NCBI GenBank assembly: GCA_016802295.1
Contig: JAESIW010000207.1
Location: 1,927,960-1,991,959 of the forward strand
DNA length: 64,000 bases
From: Brachionus rotundiformis
Taxonomy: Eukaryota > Rotifera > Eurotatoria > Ploima > Brachionidae
Reading direction: 5' to 3'
Part shown: in pieces, positions 61,357-64,000 of the stretch
How positions within the stretch are numbered: the stretch's first letter is position 1
Layout of the letters: every line of letters begins with the position of its first letter
Position numbers and translations under genes: made by a program
The notes under the pieces: generated by a model
Told to the model about the DNA's origin: nothing
The model's database searches: none
Seen by the model: the letters and a program-made list of their open reading frames with translations, nothing else

Positions 61357-61582
61357 ATCTCACCATTCAGTTAAATAAAGCTCTAAAGAAAAGTGTTATT
61401 CACAAATTTAAATCTTTGTTACCATGGAAACGTGGTTTGAAAAAAAAATTAATTTTATTGAATAAAATTGCAAATTTTGGTACCCTGGTTGCCATGGTTA
61501 CTGATAACATGAGTAAAAAATTTGGAATAATTTAGCAAAAAAAAAATTAACCTTTTAAAGTTGGTTAGGATAATTTTAAAAA
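61357..61582. promoter_or_regulatory. 226-bp divergent region between SPATA17 and the annexin gene
   Basis: The two ATGs are 226 bp apart on opposite strands. Near-repeats GTTACCATGGAAAC and GTTGCCATGGTTAC (about 61418-61504) resemble the RFX/X-box consensus GTTGCCATGGCAAC, a ciliary-gene motif. The second is a good match, which fits SPATA17 being ciliary. Function is inferred. Confidence 0.5.
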
Positions 61583-64000
61583 ATGTTAAAAGCGGGACTG
61601 TTACCTGCGCCAGTAATCCAGCCTTTACGCTATGATACAATTGGCACTAGAATAAAAGTAGGCCCAAACACTTACATTCAAATAAGAAGTGGTACGTGTT
61701 TTTTTGTAAATTGGTAAGAAATAGTTTAAATTTTTGGTCTAGATGTTCCTGGTGCCAGAATATATTTTACCACTGATGGAACAAAGCCGGATCCGTTTCA
61801 AGTGGGACGAACCGGTAAGGCATCAACCCACAAATACATTGGCCCGTTTCGCTTGCAATTGGGCAATAGAGTTGTCCGAGCCATTGTATCCAGTCGAGAT
61901 AGACTAAGAGAAAGTCCTATTGCCACAAGATACATTGACGTTCTTCCAAACAAGCCGCTTAGTGATCATGAACATGACGCAAACGAGTCCTCCAACAGTG
62001 AAGAAGAGTCCGAGTCAAGTAGCAAGTCTCGTAGAAATTCAATCAAGTTTAGAAGAAGATCATCAAGTGACTTTGGAGAGTTTCAAGGTACTCTGGATGG
62101 TGCCATAAACCCAGTTAATTACAGTGGTACACAAATAAATGTATGGGGTTTTCCAAATCCTGAACTTGCCAATTTTTTACCAAAACCACCGCAAACTCAA
62201 ATGGGTTTCCTTACTGAAAACATGATAAAAGTAAATAGACAAAAAATATTTTTATAAAATTATATACGAAATTAAATTAAATTAATAAAGAATCTCAATA
62301 CACCAAGGCCTGCTGCTATTGAGCCACCTAAAAATGAATGTAACTTGATTTAGACTAATTTTAAAAAGAAATTAGAAAATAATTATTTTTTTTATTCATT
62401 AGGGGACAAACTTCCTGATAATTTGAAAAAATTTTTTAAACAAATCTTAAAATTATATGAAAGAGATACAAATTTTCAGAGTGGATTAGACCGAATGATA
62501 GAGAATGGTCAGATAAGAGATAGTGAAATTTTGGAAAATAGAGAGGCGTTTAAAATAACTTGTTATTGTCCTAAATTTTTAAGTATATTATTAATTCAAG
62601 TTATAATATTGATATTAATTTAATATTAATTAGTTGATGAGCCCGTGGAGGCTAAGCCAAAACCTAAGCCAAAGCCAAAGCCGAAGCCCAGATCACCATC
62701 TCCAGAAATTGACATTGTTGATGATTTGTCCAATCAGAAGCCTCAAATACCACCAACACCAACACCAGTTGTTCCTCCACCTCCACCACCACCAAAGCCA
62801 AAACCAAAACCAAAACCTGTCGCTGAGATTAAAGTAGAAGAAGTCAAACCACCAAAAAATGATGAACCAAGCACATATGTAGAAGAATTACAGGTAAGCT
62901 CAAATAAAAGTGACCAATTTCTGAGTATGTTTTTCTTTTAAAAGCAACAAGGCACTGTTATTGATGCACCAAATTTTAATCATGAAAAAGATGCAGAAGC
63001 GTTAAGAAAGGCTGTCAAAGGGGCAGGTACAGATGAGCAAACAATTATAAATATTTGTGGTAATCGTAGCAATCAACAAAGGCTACAAATCAAATCGGTT
63101 TACACAGCTATGTTCGGCAGAGTAATTTAAAAAATGTTTATTAATTTGTTTTATGGTAATTTATTTATAATTAAGAATTTGGTCGATGATCTAAAAGGTG
63201 ACACATCGGGAAATTTTAAAAAACTTCTGGTAGGGCTGTTCATGAGCCCGGTCGAATACGATTGTATGGAAATGAGAAAAGCTATTCAGGTAATTTAATT
63301 AATTTAAACAAATGTGATTAAATACAAAATTTAATTATTATTAACAAATAAAATTTTAATAAAAATTTAGGGTCTTGGAACAGACGATTCCACGTTGATC
63401 GAGCTAGTTACGTCTCGATCAAACAAGCGTCTTAAAGAAATGTCAACCTTGTACCAAGAGTGTAATTTTTTTAAATAAAAATAGATAATGAACCGATTTG
63501 GATTACTTTTATATCTTTCCAAGTGTATAGGAAAAAAATGGACGATGACATAAGATCAGATACCTCTGGTTCATACCGTAAACTGATAACTTCTTTGTTG
63601 AGCTTTGGTCGTGATGAAAACAACGAAGTAGACATGAATCTAGTTAGACAAGATGTAGATGAGCTCGTAAAAGCTGGGATAAAAAAGCTTGGCACTGATG
63701 AACAAAAATTCAACCAAATCTTTGGCACTAGAAGCTATGCTCATTTAAGACAAATGTTCAAGCTTTATCAAACAGAGACCAAGAAATCTATTGAAGATTC
63801 GATAAAAAGTGAAATGAGTGGAAATGTAGCTAAAACATATCTGGCCTTGAGTAAATAAATAAAGCTTGTTGTTTAGATTTTTTATTAAAATATGTTAAAT
63901 TAAGTAAATAATGTGAAAAATAAGCCGGCATACTTTGCCAAAGAGATTAAAAAAGCAATTAAGGGACTTGGAACTGATGAGCACACATTGAATCGCATAA
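61583..64000 (+). CDS. Annexin with DZANK1/CHB_HEX_C-like N-terminus (3' end beyond window)
   Basis: Ten exons seen: 61583-61691, 61743-62230, 62291-62339, 62403-62582, 62634-62893, 62945-63121, 63176-63289, 63371-63461, 63524-63850, 63905-edge. The N-terminus (about 1-115) resembles the first domain of DZANK1 and chitobiase C-terminal/Fn3-like domains: VPGARIYFTTDGTKPDP, then GPFRLQLGNRVVRAIV and RESPIATRYIDV. A Ser/Glu-rich linker, a helical patch and a Lys-Pro/Pro-rich segment (KPKPKPKPKP, PPPPPPP) precede four annexin repeats, which bind calcium and acidic phospholipids. Repeats 1, 2 and 4 keep a full GxGT loop (KGAGTDE, QGLGTDD, KGLGTDE); repeat 3 has KKLGTDE. Repeat 4 is cut by the edge. 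The exon 9 stop (63857) is avoided by the donor at 63851. Confidence 0.88.

Noticed and set aside
62634..62837. 67-codon ORF rich in His, Gln and Ser-Pro
   Set aside because: A frame-shifted reading of the Lys-Pro/polyproline exon of the annexin gene.
1..64000. CRISPR arrays, bacterial operons, prophage or plasmid features
   Set aside because: The window is clearly animal nuclear DNA with spliced genes. No regular direct-repeat/spacer array was seen.

Overview
The window is eukaryotic, nuclear and animal. Genes are spliced with mostly 45-90 bp GT..AG introns. Coding exons are visibly GC-richer than the very AT-rich spacers, and the products include metazoan-only families: laminin gamma, DEG/ENaC channel, NHERF-type PDZ protein, FGD RhoGEF and RING/lamin-tail protein. 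Short introns, strong AT bias and a TPR-TIR protein resemble a compact-genome invertebrate. A monogonont rotifer such as Brachionus is my best guess, but this is inference and cannot be proven from the sequence alone.

Layout. 1-670 (-): start of a NHERF-like two-PDZ protein that runs off the left edge. 3.8-4.0 kb: tRNA-Ala(AGC) and tRNA-His(GTG) practically abutting. 4.7-5.8 kb (+): TMBIM/Lifeguard membrane protein. 7.7-11.8 kb (+): FGD-type DH-PH-FYVE-PH Cdc42 exchange factor with retrotransposon debris in its largest intron. 12.5-13.5 kb (+): TMEM248-like membrane protein. 13.8-14.4 kb: piggyBac-like non-autonomous transposon. 15.3-17.7 kb (-): 801-residue protein with a PTB-like N-terminus and a disordered tail. 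18.4-18.6 kb: small inverted-repeat element. 22.5-23.6 kb (-): fructose-bisphosphate aldolase. 26.4-28.5 kb (+): unrecognised acidic/Ser-rich protein. 30.4-34.4 kb (+): a kinesin-light-chain-like TPR exon followed by a TIR exon that I join as one gene. 34.7-36.0 kb (+): DEG/ENaC channel. 36.6-40.3 kb (-): nine-exon ankyrin plus GH20-hexosaminidase-like protein lacking the catalytic Asp-Glu. 40.6-40.9 kb (+): small membrane protein. 43.4-45.8 kb (-): RING-coiled coil-lamin-tail protein. 46.6, 50.0 and 53.3 kb: three intron-containing tRNA-Ile(TAT) copies, the last inside a laminin intron. 52.3-58.4 kb (-): complete laminin gamma chain in 7 exons. 59.9-61.4 kb (-): SPATA17. 61.6 kb to the right edge (+): annexin with a DZANK1-like N-terminus, incomplete.

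There is no operon-like organisation. Most genes are unrelated housekeeping, matrix, signalling or ciliary genes. Two pairs are divergent with only about 230 bp between start codons (ankyrin-GH20/small membrane protein, SPATA17/annexin), so shared promoters are plausible. The most unusual points are the composite proteins (TPR-TIR, ankyrin-pseudoGH20, RING-LTD, DZANK1-like-annexin), the duplicated tRNA-Ile units with conserved 3' flanks, and the mobile-element remnants. All exon joins were made by eye from reading frame, phase and family similarity; transcript data would settle them.
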